Shown here: piece after piece, positions 16,108 through 24,005 of the stretch
Position numbering within the stretch: position 1 is the first letter of the stretch
Layout: each line of letters opens with the position of its first letter
Assembly: GCA_002482505.1 (NCBI GenBank)
Contig: DLGD01000004.1
Span: 1-45,993, forward strand
Length of the DNA: 45,993 nucleotides
DNA from: Christensenella sp. UBA7703
Lineage (GTDB): Bacteria > Bacillota > Clostridia > Christensenellales > CAG-138
Reading direction: 5' to 3'
Translations under genes and position numbers: made by a program
Notes under the pieces: generated by a model
What the model saw: the letters and a program-made list of their open reading frames with translations, nothing else
What the model was told of the DNA's origin: nothing
The model's database searches: none

Positions 16108-17676
16108 TTAGCCGATGCCAAGGAGTTGCGCCATCTTGTTATAGATATCGGTGTTGTCATATCCGCCGACGAACAGGTTTTCGCCAACGCCGTTGGCATA
16201 GACCGCGGCGGGCAGACCCGTGTGCGAATAGGAGCTGAAGTTGATGCCGGACTTGTTGTTCAGCAGGTGGGTGACGGTGACGGAGAAGGGCGTGTAGGTG
16301 CCATACTGCACATACTCTTCCTGCGTTTGCAGGGATTTGCCGTTCGCGTCGGTGCCAAAGCCGCCCTTAAGGGTCAGCTCATACGCCTTCTTGAGCTCGC
16401 CAACTTCGTAGTCGGTCAAGACCAGCGTCGTGCTTGCGGCTTTGTCCGCCTGATCCGGCATCACGAGGCCGAAGAGCGCGCTAACATCCGCCATCGCGTC
16501 TGCAAACGGGGCCTTGTTTTCTACATACTTGGCGACATAGTCCGCGTCATACTTGGCATAGGAGATCGTCTGGTAGTTGATGTTTTTAAGGTAGGTGTTG
16601 TAGTTGGTGCCCGCAAAGCCGATGGAGAGACCGCCGGTCTCGTGATCGCCGGTGACGAGGATCAGCGTTTCGTCGGCATGCTTGGCTGCAAAGTCGATTG
16701 CAACCTGCACCGCGTCAGCAAGCGCGAGGGTGTCGTGAATCGTGCTGCCCGCGTCGTTGGCGTGGCACGCCCAGTCGATCTTGCCGCCTTCGACCATCAG
16801 GAAGAAGCCCTTGTCGTTGTCGAGCATGGTCACGCCCTGCTGCACATAGTCCTTGAGCGCCCAGGCGGTGTCCGCACGGTCGATCTCATAGCTCATGGAG
16901 GCGCTGTCCGCGAGGTCTTCCGCAATCACGATAGCTTTGCCCGCGTCGGCTGTGAGTGCCTGCGCTTCGGCTTGGGTCTTGACGACCTTGTAGCCGGCGG
17001 TCGCTGCGAGTTCGTAGAGGTCGGTCTGCGGTTTGTCGCTGCTGTTGCCCGTAGGCTTGAGGAGCGCGCCGCCCGCGAAATAATCAAACCCGCTGTCTAT
17101 CATCTCAAGTCCGATTTCGTAATAGTTATTGCGGCTCGCCTGATGCGCATAAAACGCGGCGGGGGTCGCGTGGTTGAGGTTCACAGTAGAGATGATGCCG
17201 ATCTTGTAGTCCATCTGGCTCTTGAGTGATTCGGCAATCGTGGTATACGTCTTGTTCTTCGCTTCATTCATGTTCAACACACCGCTGTAGGTTTTGTGCC
17301 CGCTGGCGATCGAGGTCGCAGTGGAGGCGGAGTCCGGGCAGAACGAGGTGGAGTCGTAGGTCGTTGCGGAGCCCGCGACGGGGAATTTCATGAAGTTGAG
17401 CATCTCGTTGGTGGTCAGGATGGTGTCTTTGTCCGCGTTGATGCTAAGGTAAGCGGACGCGGTTTGGAATTGCGGATACGTCATGCCGTCGCCGATGAAA
17501 AGAAACACGTACTTCGGCGCGGTGAGGTTGTTTTCGCCCTCGGCGCGGACCGGTGTCGTCACGCCGGAGTTCGGCGCGGTTGCGGTCTCCGCGCTGGCGG
17601 CGGCAGCCCCGATCGGAATGGCGGCGAGCAACAGCATCGCGGCGAGCAGGATGGGGAGCAAGCGTTTGCGGTTCAT
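16108..17676 (-). CDS. phoA: Exported alkaline phosphatase
   Basis: A 522-residue secreted alkaline phosphatase that releases phosphate from phosphomonoesters outside the cell. The signal peptide is MNRKRLLPILLAAMLLLAAI with an AAAASA cleavage region near residue 29. Metal- and substrate-site motifs are clear: FLFIGDGM (Asp63), CPDSASTATSIASGHKT with the nucleophile Ser116, KIDWACHANDAG, TGDHETGG, and a late His (SSYSHTGLPAAVYANG). Trp replaces the E. coli third-metal-site side chain region in KIDWACHAND, as in many Gram-positive enzymes. Start: ATG at 17674-17676 has GAGGAG 8 bases upstream; a TTG six codons earlier is less likely. A phosphate-starvation (Pho) operator could not be identified with confidence. 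Confidence 0.95.
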   Translation of the reverse strand: MNRKRLLPILLAAMLLLAAIPIGAAAASAETATAPNSGVTTPVRAEGENNLTAPKYVFLFIGDGMTYPQFQTASAYLSINADKDTILTTNEMLNFMKFPVAGSATTYDSTSFCPDSASTATSIASGHKTYSGVLNMNEAKNKTYTTIAESLKSQMDYKIGIISTVNLNHATPAAFYAHQASRNNYYEIGLEMIDSGFDYFAGGALLKPTGNSSDKPQTDLYELAATAGYKVVKTQAEAQALTADAGKAIVIAEDLADSASMSYEIDRADTAWALKDYVQQGVTMLDNDKGFFLMVEGGKIDWACHANDAGSTIHDTLALADAVQVAIDFAAKHADETLILVTGDHETGGLSIGFAGTNYNTYLKNINYQTISYAKYDADYVAKYVENKAPFADAMADVSALFGLVMPDQADKAASTTLVLTDYEVGELKKAYELTLKGGFGTDANGKSLQTQEEYVQYGTYTPFSVTVTHLLNNKSGINFSSYSHTGLPAAVYANGVGENLFVGGYDNTDIYNKMAQLLGIG

Positions 17677-17694
17677 AGAATAGTCTCCTCTCAA

Positions 17695-18059
17695 ATAATC
17701 CCTTTTATGATTGATAGGAAGATTGTATCAGCGCAATGTTAAGCGCATGCTTGCGCTTGCGTAAAATGCTGATGAAGCCTGCTTTTTCAGAAAAAAGCAC
17801 GGGTTTGCGATTATTCTTTGCTCAACTCAATAAGGGTGAAAGAATCGTAAAGACGGAAATAGTTTTATCAAAGAGCTCTTGCATTCCTTTTGATCCGGAT
17901 TTGATCCCGTAGAAAGCTGGATTGATGCAAAATCGTTCAACATGCAATACGGAAATACGAAAAAAAGAAAGTGTGCAATTGGTACGATTGTTTAATTTGC
18001 AGGAGTGTCGTATACTGAATCGTTGAATTCTCCAGACAACAGTTGCAGGAGTATGTGTT
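17695..18059. other. Divergent intergenic region, alkaline phosphatase / GGDEF
   Basis: A 365-base gap. It holds the phosphatase leader, an inverted repeat AAGCGC/GCGCTT at 17741-17758, a TACAAT-like -10 for the phosphatase without a good -35, and near its right end the GGDEF promoter listed separately. I see no gene. Confidence 0.6.
17988..18016 (+). promoter_or_regulatory. Promoter of the second GGDEF gene
   Basis: TTGTTT (17988-17993), 17-base spacer, TATACT (18011-18016), 43 bases before the start codon, which has AGGAG 8 bases upstream. Confidence 0.6.
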
Positions 18060-19580
18060 ATGTTACAGCTGATTGCGCTCGTCCTCATCTACGGCGTGAT
18101 GATGTTCATCTGGACGTTTGTGTTTCTCAACCGCAGCCATGATAAGGTCAACCAATCATTTCTGCTCTTTTTGTCCAACATTCTTGTTTGGATGGTACTC
18201 AACAATCTTGCCGACTATGGCGACGCAACGACGATTACGCTTGCGACCAAGACGGTCTATTGGCTGAGCATGATGTATCTTTCCATCACGTTCCTTTTCT
18301 TTGTCTATCGCCTGCTCAGAAGAAAAATCGATTGGCTGTTTTTCGCGGCGCTGCTATTGAATACGATGACAGTCGTCGTGCGGTATCTCTATCCGATCGA
18401 TTATGCAGACCCTACATTTTGGCGCTTGGCTGATCCGGTGGTTGCCCCGCTGATGTCGTTTTCCTTCAGCCTGCCTGCAATCTATGCGCTCTATCTCGTC
18501 CTGCGGCAGATCATCCTGACAAAGGAAAAGCGCCAGCGCAAGCAGCTCAACTTCATTCTCTATGGCATTGGACTGGCGCTGGTCATCAGCGTGTTTTCGG
18601 AGTATCTGCTGCCAGCCGTGTTTGGTGTTCATGAGAAGCTGTATTTGATGCATTTTGCAATCTCGGTGTTTGTTCTTGCAATCTTTGTCTCCATCATGCG
18701 CTTCCGCTTGCTCAATCTGCGCTCGGACTATATCTATCGCAATCTCTTTCTCAACGCGAGCGAGGGGATTCTCATCGTCAACCGTGCTGGGCGTGTCCTC
18801 AGCGCCAACCGGATCGCAAAGGAACTGCTGCATAATCCGGAGCTGGACGCAGGCGAAGCCGTCGCAAACTATATTGCCGAGTACCGCTATGATATGGATT
18901 ATCACCAGCACGAAATCGAACTGCTGCAAGACGGGCAAAAGCGCTATCTTGCCATGACGCAGTATCCGATTGACGAATGGGAGAAAGATATTTCAAAATT
19001 GCTTGTTCTGACCGATTTGACGCAGGCACGGCAGATGCGGGAACGCGAGAAGGAACAGCTCCTCGAAAAAAGCAATATCGATCAGCTCACGGGGTTGTTC
19101 AGCCGGCAATATCTGCGCGATAAGTATCAGGTTGAGGGAAAGTGTGCCGTGCGCACCGCGCTGCTGTTCATCGATGTGGACGATTTTAAGAATATCAACG
19201 ATACCTATGGGCATTTGATTGGCGACGTTGTGCTAAAGGAGCTTGCGGCCTGCATCAAGAACAACGTTCGGGTCGCAAATGACGCCGTCCGCTTTGGCGG
19301 GGATGAGTTTGTCATCGTGCTCGAGAACGTGAGCGCGGAGGAGGCATATCTCGTTGCGGAGCGCATCCGCTCCTGTGCGGGAGAGCTGGAGTTTTCCGGC
19401 CTAGGATTGGTGTTTCATATCACACTGAGCATCGGCCTGATCGAGGGGGCGGCCCCGCTCAACGAGCTGCTGGAGAAGGCGGATCACGCCATGTACACCT
19501 CCAAGAGTAAAGGAAAGAACAAGACGACGATCTTCTCGGAAGATTCTGCGGACGGCGCATTCCACATGAAACTGAACTGA
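18060..19580 (+). CDS. 7TM-PAS-GGDEF signalling protein
   Basis: A 506-residue protein in three parts: seven N-terminal membrane helices (about 1-225) of the histidine-kinase N-terminal 7TM type, a PAS-like domain (about 230-320, starting YRNLFLNASEGILIVNRAGRVL), and a GGDEF domain (about 340-490). The active site FGGDEF is intact (413-417), with LFIDVDDFKNINDTYGH upstream. The inhibitory site is degenerate: the equivalent of R-x2-D reads R-V-A-N, so product inhibition by cyclic di-GMP may be lost, unlike the cyclase at 13157. The membrane and PAS parts suggest a small-molecule or redox signal. It is a single-gene unit with its own promoter and terminator. Confidence 0.9.
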   Translation: MLQLIALVLIYGVMMFIWTFVFLNRSHDKVNQSFLLFLSNILVWMVLNNLADYGDATTITLATKTVYWLSMMYLSITFLFFVYRLLRRKIDWLFFAALLLNTMTVVVRYLYPIDYADPTFWRLADPVVAPLMSFSFSLPAIYALYLVLRQIILTKEKRQRKQLNFILYGIGLALVISVFSEYLLPAVFGVHEKLYLMHFAISVFVLAIFVSIMRFRLLNLRSDYIYRNLFLNASEGILIVNRAGRVLSANRIAKELLHNPELDAGEAVANYIAEYRYDMDYHQHEIELLQDGQKRYLAMTQYPIDEWEKDISKLLVLTDLTQARQMREREKEQLLEKSNIDQLTGLFSRQYLRDKYQVEGKCAVRTALLFIDVDDFKNINDTYGHLIGDVVLKELAACIKNNVRVANDAVRFGGDEFVIVLENVSAEEAYLVAERIRSCAGELEFSGLGLVFHITLSIGLIEGAAPLNELLEKADHAMYTSKSKGKNKTTIFSEDSADGAFHMKLN

Positions 19581-19585
19581 AACAC

Positions 19586-19615
19586 AAAAGGTTGCGCATT
19601 TTAGCGCAACCTTTT
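19586..19615 (+). terminator. Terminator of the second GGDEF gene
   Basis: A perfect 12-bp stem, AAAAGGTTGCGC / GCGCAACCTTTT, with a 6-base loop, 5 bases past the stop codon. Confidence 0.88.
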
Positions 19616-19662
19616 CGAGGCAGAAAGCGTAAAAATAATATATAGAAAACATATTAAACCTA

Positions 19663-19691
19663 TTGACAAACTATTCTTGCGCCCGTATAAT
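19663..19691 (+). promoter_or_regulatory. Consensus promoter upstream of the sulfhydrylase leader
   Basis: TTGACA (19663-19668), a 17-base spacer, TATAAT (19686-19691): a perfect consensus promoter, the strongest in the window. Such strength suggests control at a later step, by the leader described next. Confidence 0.85.
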
Positions 19692-19725
19692 CCTCACTAA
19701 TACGATTGGAAAGGAGGAACCACGC

Positions 19726-19812
19726 ATGAACGAAAGTATCTGGCTGAGGCAGTCGCCCAAACACCGGGCGGGGTTCGCTGCCTTGGGTCGTATGGATCGA
19801 ATGTGCCGCTGA
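19726..19812 (+). CDS. 28-residue leader peptide ORF ending Met-Cys-Arg
   Basis: A short ORF with an excellent ribosome site (AAGGAGGA, 7 bases before the ATG) placed between a consensus promoter and the O-acetylhomoserine sulfhydrylase gene. It encodes 28 residues; the last six are RMDRMCR-like, with the single Cys codon (TGC, 19804-19806) next to last before Arg and the stop. The middle part, SPKHRAGFAALGR, looks conserved in character rather than random. The Cys codon and stop lie in the loop of a small stem (19796-19800 with 19813-19817) followed by TTTTT. A second hairpin lies at 19830-19847. This layout fits ribosome-mediated attenuation by cysteine supply. The function is inferred; the ORF and its signals are directly visible. 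Confidence 0.75.
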   Translation: MNESIWLRQSPKHRAGFAALGRMDRMCR

Positions 19813-19847
19813 TCGATTTTTCGTTTCACTTGCGCCACTTGGCGCGA
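19796..19847 (+). promoter_or_regulatory. Possible attenuator structure in the sulfhydrylase leader
   Basis: The first stem, ATCGA (19796-19800) with TCGAT (19813-19817), can add two G-U pairs and ends in TTTTT (19817-19821). Its loop holds the Cys, Arg and stop codons of the leader ORF. An alternative pairing of TTCG upstream with CGAA at 19798-19801 would exclude it. The second hairpin, GCGCC/GGCGC with a 4-base loop (19832-19845), is followed by a purine tract. The first stem is weak on its own, so the exact mechanism is open. No SAM or T-box riboswitch is visible. Confidence 0.45.
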
Positions 19848-19901
19848 AAGAAGAAAAAGAAATCACACAACAGACAAGAAGAATGAAAGGGAAAAACCAT
19901 C

Positions 19902-21185
19902 ATGGCACAGAAACTCAAATTTGAAACCCTCCAACTGCACGTAGGACAAGAACAGCCCGATTCCGCGACGGACGCGCGTGCGGTTCCGATTTATGCAACC
20001 ACTTCCTATGTGTTTAAAGATTCCGCGCAGGCGGCGGGGCGTTTTGCCCTCACCGAAGGCGGAAATATCTATACTCGCCTCATGAACCCGACAAGCGATG
20101 TGTTTGAGCAGCGGATTGCCGCGCTGGAAGGCGGCGTTGCGGCGCTTGCAACTGCGTCCGGCTCCGCCGCGATCACGTATGCCATTCTCAACATTGCCGG
20201 CAGCGGGGATCACATCGTCTCCTCCAAAACGCTCTACGGCGGCACATACAACCTTTTTGCCAATACGTTTAAGGATCTCGGTATCGAGACCACGTTTGTG
20301 GACGGGAGAGATCCGGAACAGTTCCGCGCGAGTATTTTGCCAAACACCAAGGCGCTGTATTTGGAGTCGCTTGGCAACCCCAACGCGGATGTGCTGGATC
20401 TCGAAGCGATTGCCGCTATTGCGCATGAAAACGGAATCCCTGTAATCATCGACAATACGTTCTCCACGCCGTTTTTATTCCGTCCGATCGAGCACGGCGC
20501 GGACATCGTCGTCCATTCGGCAACGAAGTTCCTTGGCGGCCACGGCACGGTCATCGGCGGCGTGATCATCGACGGCGGCAAGTTTGACTGGAAGCAGAAC
20601 GACAAGTTCCCGGGGCTGAGCAAGCCGAATCCGTCCTATCACGGTATCGTCTTTGCCGATGCGGTGGGTGCCCCCGCCTATGTGGTGAAGATTCGCACCA
20701 CGTTGCTGCGCGACACGGGCGCGTGCATTTCGCCCTTCAACTCCTTCCTGCTGCTCCAAGGGATCGAGACGCTGTCCCTCCGCGTGGAGCGGCATGTGTT
20801 CAATACGCTGAAGGTTGTGGAATATCTTGCCAAGCACCCGAAGGTGAAGAAGGTCAACCATCCTTCGCTCTCTGTCGGAAGGGAGAAGGAACTCTACGAG
20901 AAGTACTATCCAAACGGCGGCGCGTCGATCTTTACCTTTGAGCTCGACGGCACGCGGGAGCAGGCGCAGAAGTTTACCGAATCGCTGGAGCTCTTCTCGC
21001 TGCTGGCGAATGTTGCGGATGTCAAGTCGCTGGTGATCCATCCCGCGTCCACCACGCACTCGCAGCTGAGCGAGGAGGAGCTGGCGTTTGTGGGTATCCA
21101 GCCGACGACAATCCGGCTCTCCATCGGTACCGAGCACATCGACGACATCCTTGCCGATCTTGCGCAGGCGTTTGACCGGGTGTAA
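19902..21185 (+). CDS. metY: O-acetylhomoserine aminocarboxypropyltransferase / cysteine synthase
   Basis: A 427-residue pyridoxal-phosphate enzyme of the Cys/Met metabolism family, full length for MetY. It forms homocysteine (or cysteine) from the O-acetylated amino acid and sulfide. The cofactor lysine is Lys209 in VVHSATKFLGGHG. The N-terminal ETLQLHVGQ block, YTRLMNPTSD, and SGSAAITYAILNIAGSGDHIVSS are typical of the sulfhydrylases. The insert with KPNPSYHG and the C-terminal SLVIHPASTTHSQLSEEE also fit. GAAAGGG lies 10 bases before the ATG. Control probably runs through the cysteine-containing leader ORF upstream. Confidence 0.95.
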   Translation: MAQKLKFETLQLHVGQEQPDSATDARAVPIYATTSYVFKDSAQAAGRFALTEGGNIYTRLMNPTSDVFEQRIAALEGGVAALATASGSAAITYAILNIAGSGDHIVSSKTLYGGTYNLFANTFKDLGIETTFVDGRDPEQFRASILPNTKALYLESLGNPNADVLDLEAIAAIAHENGIPVIIDNTFSTPFLFRPIEHGADIVVHSATKFLGGHGTVIGGVIIDGGKFDWKQNDKFPGLSKPNPSYHGIVFADAVGAPAYVVKIRTTLLRDTGACISPFNSFLLLQGIETLSLRVERHVFNTLKVVEYLAKHPKVKKVNHPSLSVGREKELYEKYYPNGGASIFTFELDGTREQAQKFTESLELFSLLANVADVKSLVIHPASTTHSQLSEEELAFVGIQPTTIRLSIGTEHIDDILADLAQAFDRV

Positions 21186-21204
21186 AACCAAATACGGATA
21201 CGCA

Positions 21205-21237
21205 AACAGAATGCTCGAAAGAGTGTTCTGTTTTTTT
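21205..21237 (+). terminator. Terminator of metY
   Basis: A 12-bp stem AACAGAATGCTC / GAGTGTTCTGTT (two G-T pairs) with a GAAA tetraloop, followed by seven Ts. Confidence 0.9.
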
Positions 21238-21273
21238 CTATGAAAAGCATCGGTAGATATTTGGGAAATACGC

Positions 21274-21279
21274 TATAAT
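21274..21279 (+). promoter_or_regulatory. -10 element next to the glycosylase start codon
   Basis: TATAAT lies only 6 bases before the ATG, with no ribosome binding site between. A clear -35 is not visible. Transcription from it would begin at or next to the A of the ATG, giving a leaderless message. Confidence 0.5.
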
Positions 21280-21285
21280 ACTCGC

Positions 21286-22143
21286 ATGATTACCATCAAA
21301 GACCCGGATTTCAATATCCGGAAAATTGCCGAAAGCGGACAGTGCTTTCGCCTGAAACCCAACGAAAAAGGCGGTTATACACTGGTTGCCAAGGAGCGTG
21401 TGCTGCATCTTCGGGACACGGAAGACGGCTGCCAAATCGACTGCACTAAGGAGGAATTTGTCGCGCTCTGGCGGGACTATTTTGATCTGGACACGGACTA
21501 TGCGGCAATCCGCGCGCAGGCGGACGAGAGTGACGTGTTTTTGCAGCGCGCGTGCGAATACGGAACGGGCATCCGCATGCTCCGGCAGGACCCCTGGGAG
21601 ATGCTGGTAAGCTTCATCATCTCCCAGCGCAAGAATATCCCCGCGATCCAGTTTTGCATCGAGGCGCTTTGCTCGCGTTATGGGGAAGCGCTGGAGAGTG
21701 AAGAGGGAACGGTTTACGCGTTTCCTTCGCCAGAAAGGCTAGCTGGCTTGGAGGAGGCGCATTTTCTGGCTTGCTCATTGGGCTATCGCGCAAAATATGT
21801 GCTGTCTGCCGCGCGGATGGTGGCATCCGGCGCGCTGGATCTCGGCGCAATCGCACTTCTGGATGATGCGGCTCTGTTTGCCGCGCTGCTTGCGGTCTCC
21901 GGCGTGGGTGAAAAGGTTGCAAACTGTGTGATGCTCTTTGGTTATCACAGGCTTACGTGCTTTCCGCGCGATGTTTGGATCAACCGCGTCGAGGCGCGGG
22001 AATATGGCGGTGCGTTTCCGCTTGCCCTTTATCCGGAAACGGCCGGGGCCTTGCAGCAGTATATTTTCTACTATGCGCGAAGCGAAGCGTATACGGCGCA
22101 AATTGCGCAGAACATGGACGCAAAACATGGGAAAGTACCTTGA
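21286..22143 (+). CDS. ogg: 8-oxoguanine DNA glycosylase / AP lyase, OGG1 type
   Basis: A 285-residue base-excision repair enzyme that removes 8-oxoguanine from DNA. The N-terminal domain has the OGG1-like FNIRKIAESGQCFRL. The helix-hairpin-helix and catalytic region reads LLAVSGVGEKVANCVMLFG with Lys210, then FPRDVWI with Asp229, the catalytic pair. DPWEMLVSFIISQRKNI at 102-118 is the conserved segment that enters the DNA. No ribosome site precedes the ATG, but a TATAAT ends 6 bases before it, so translation may be leaderless. The N-terminus matches the family, so the start is probably right. Confidence 0.92.
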   Translation: MITIKDPDFNIRKIAESGQCFRLKPNEKGGYTLVAKERVLHLRDTEDGCQIDCTKEEFVALWRDYFDLDTDYAAIRAQADESDVFLQRACEYGTGIRMLRQDPWEMLVSFIISQRKNIPAIQFCIEALCSRYGEALESEEGTVYAFPSPERLAGLEEAHFLACSLGYRAKYVLSAARMVASGALDLGAIALLDDAALFAALLAVSGVGEKVANCVMLFGYHRLTCFPRDVWINRVEAREYGGAFPLALYPETAGALQQYIFYYARSEAYTAQIAQNMDAKHGKVP

Positions 22144-22256
22144 CGCGGGCGAGTGCGTTTGATACTGTTTTGGTGTCGAATGACCGGTTTTGATGTGACC
22201 TGCGCGTTCGATCCTGTGCGTGCATCTTGTGTTTGAGACTGCCGCGCTTGGCTGTA

Positions 22257-22296
22257 GAAAGCCACCTCCGAATTTCTTCGGAGGTGGCTTTCATTT
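22257..22296 (+). terminator. Long perfect hairpin terminator after ogg
   Basis: A perfect 16-bp stem (22257-22272 with 22277-22292) and a 4-base loop, followed by ATTTT. It lies 114 bases past the ogg stop. The stem contains CCACCTCCG/CGGAGGTGG. Confidence 0.85.
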
Positions 22297-22529
22297 TGGG
22301 ACACCGGTGAAAAAGTAAATTTGCTGAACGCAATGGAGCGCGCAACCGTGAAAAAATACTTTTTCACAATTGCGAAACCGCACAACGCATGTTGCGTTTG
22401 CAGGATTGCTATCAGAAAAATTCGAACCGCTTGTGAAAGAGAGCGATGACCGGATGAAAAATGGTAAAACAAGAAGAATTTGCAGGTTGCATTCAACAAT
22501 AATGCAAAATATTCGTAAAAAATTAGGCA

Positions 22530-22558
22530 TTTACTGTTCCAAACACGTGTGTTATGAT
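22530..22558 (+). promoter_or_regulatory. Promoter of the ion-pump cluster
   Basis: TTTACT (22530-22535), 17 bases, TATGAT (22553-22558), with the first start codon 60 bases further on. Confidence 0.55.
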
Positions 22559-22617
22559 ATAAAAGACCAAATTTGGTACATATCTGTTTCACAAATGTTT
22601 CACGAAAGGCAGAAGTT

Positions 22618-23742
22618 ATGGACGCAATTTTTCAAAACTTTTCCAATCTGACGTGGCAGCAGGTTGTCATGTGGGCCATCGGTGGCATCCTGATTTACCT
22701 CGCCATTAAGAAGGATATGGAGCCCTCGCTGCTCCTGCCGATGGGCTTTGGCGCGATCCTCGTCAACATCCCGATGTCCGGCGCAATCACGCAGATCATC
22801 GACGGTGTCAAAGAGATCGGCGTTCTCAACGTCCTCTTTGATGGCGGTATCGCAAACGAGCTCTTCCCGCTGCTGCTGTTCATCGGCATCGGCGCGATGA
22901 TCGATTTTGAGCCGCTGCTCACCAACCCGAAGCTGATGCTCTTTGGCGCGGCTGCACAGTTCGGCATCTTCGCGACGCTTGTCGGCGCGTCCCTGCTTGG
23001 CTTCCCGCTCAAAGATGCGGCTTCCATCGCCATCATCGGTGCGGCAGATGGCCCGACCTCCATCTTTGTTGCCAACTATCTGCATTCGAACTTCCTAGGG
23101 CCGATCATCATTGCGGCCTACTCCTATATGGCGCTGGTGCCAATCGTCCAGCCGCCGATCATCAAGCTGCTCACCACGAAAAAAGAACGCAGAATCCGCA
23201 TGGAATATACGGGCAGCAGCGTTTCCCAGGCGACGAAGATCCTCTTCCCGATCATCGTCACCGTCATCGCGGGCATCTTTGCGCCGCGCTCGGTTGCTCT
23301 GGTCGGCTTCCTGATGTTTGGTAACCTCATCCGCGAGTGCGGCGTGCTTGGTTCTCTGTCCGAAACCGCGCAGAAGGTGCTTGCAAACCTGATCACCCTC
23401 ATGCTCGGCCTCACCGTTGCCGCCAACATGCAGGCCGCTTCGTTCCTCTCTCTCCAGACGTTGATGATTCTTGCCCTTGGCCTCGTGGCGTTCATCTTTG
23501 ATACCGCGGGTGGCGTGGTCTTCGGCAAGGTTATGAACCTCTTCACCAAGAAGAAGGTCAACCCCATGATCGGCGCTGCCGGTATCTCCGCGTTCCCGAT
23601 GGCATCCCGCGTGGTGCATAAATTGGGTCTGGCGGAAGACAAGACCAACCACCTGCTCATGCATGCGGCTGGCGCGAACGTTGCGGGACAGATTGCCTCC
23701 GTTATCGCGGGCGGTGTTCTGTTAAGCCTCATTGTGAAATAA
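22618..23742 (+). CDS. Sodium-pumping decarboxylase beta subunit (OadB/GcdB family)
   Basis: A 374-residue membrane protein with about nine to eleven helices, the normal length of the beta subunit of oxaloacetate, glutaconyl-CoA or methylmalonyl-CoA decarboxylases. In those complexes this subunit decarboxylates carboxybiotin and exports Na+. Key family motifs are MIDFEPLLTNPKLMLFGAAAQFG, IIGAADGPTSIFVANYL with the essential Asp in ADGP, and the C-terminal HAAGANVAGQIASV. Start: ATG at 22618 has AAAGG at good spacing. No alpha subunit, biotin carrier or carboxyltransferase is in the window, so the complex partner is encoded elsewhere and the substrate is unknown. The next genes are an OadG-like small protein and a membrane pyrophosphatase. 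Confidence 0.93.
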   Translation: MDAIFQNFSNLTWQQVVMWAIGGILIYLAIKKDMEPSLLLPMGFGAILVNIPMSGAITQIIDGVKEIGVLNVLFDGGIANELFPLLLFIGIGAMIDFEPLLTNPKLMLFGAAAQFGIFATLVGASLLGFPLKDAASIAIIGAADGPTSIFVANYLHSNFLGPIIIAAYSYMALVPIVQPPIIKLLTTKKERRIRMEYTGSSVSQATKILFPIIVTVIAGIFAPRSVALVGFLMFGNLIRECGVLGSLSETAQKVLANLITLMLGLTVAANMQAASFLSLQTLMILALGLVAFIFDTAGGVVFGKVMNLFTKKKVNPMIGAAGISAFPMASRVVHKLGLAEDKTNHLLMHAAGANVAGQIASVIAGGVLLSLIVK

Positions 23743-23760
23743 GAGAAAGGAGATACTATC

Positions 23761-23913
23761 ATGAATCTCGAAGCTGTTGCACCTCTTTCCGATACGATGG
23801 GTATTCTCGGCCTCGGCATGCTGGGCATCTTCATTGTCACGGCTGCGATCATTATTACCATTACGCTGCTCAACCTTTTAGCGAGCCCTTCTAAAAAAAG
23901 AAAGCGTTCCTAA
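23761..23913 (+). CDS. 50-residue OadG-like membrane protein
   Basis: A very small gene between the beta subunit and the pyrophosphatase, with AAGGAG 9 bases before the ATG. The product has a short N-terminal tail, one membrane helix (about 14-41, LGLGMLGIFIVTAAIIITI inside it) and a basic C-terminus (KKRKRS). This is the layout of OadG/gamma subunits of Na+-pump decarboxylases, which have one helix that holds the complex together, but it is shorter than usual (about 80 or more residues) and lacks the long Pro/Ala tail. It starts 18 bases after the beta-subunit stop. Assignment rests on size, topology and neighbour. Confidence 0.75.
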   Translation: MNLEAVAPLSDTMGILGLGMLGIFIVTAAIIITITLLNLLASPSKKRKRS

Positions 23914-23968
23914 TGTTCGGAAGCGTTCCGGCGGCAATCCTACAAGATAGCCGTCGACACTCATACGA

Positions 23969-23982
23969 CCACCGTACGGTGG
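23969..23982. other. Palindrome before the pyrophosphatase gene
   Basis: A perfect palindrome, CCACCGTACGGTGG, 23 bases before the hppA start. A second small hairpin, CGGAA-GCG-TTCCG, lies just after the OadG-like stop. They may space or process the transcript between the two genes, or bind a regulator. Confidence 0.45.
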
Positions 23983-24005
23983 ATCAGTAAAAGGGAGATA
24001 GTACT

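Larger units (their letters stand above)
22144..22572. other. Intergenic region between ogg and the ion-pump cluster
   Basis: About 430 bases with no gene I can support. It holds a strong terminator at 22257-22296 and the pump promoter at 22530-22558. Two short AT-rich frames here lack ribosome sites. Confidence 0.6.

Noticed and set aside
17700..17760. Pho-box upstream of alkaline phosphatase
   Set aside because: Only one TTAACA-like hexamer is visible; the tandem repeats expected for PhoP binding are absent.
17822..18088. An 88-codon minus-strand frame in the phosphatase/GGDEF gap
   Set aside because: No ribosome site, no promoter, and it covers the plus-strand GGDEF promoter and start.
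19692..19901. SAM or T-box riboswitch upstream of metY
   Set aside because: None of the core motifs or long stems is present; the space is filled by the leader ORF and short hairpins.
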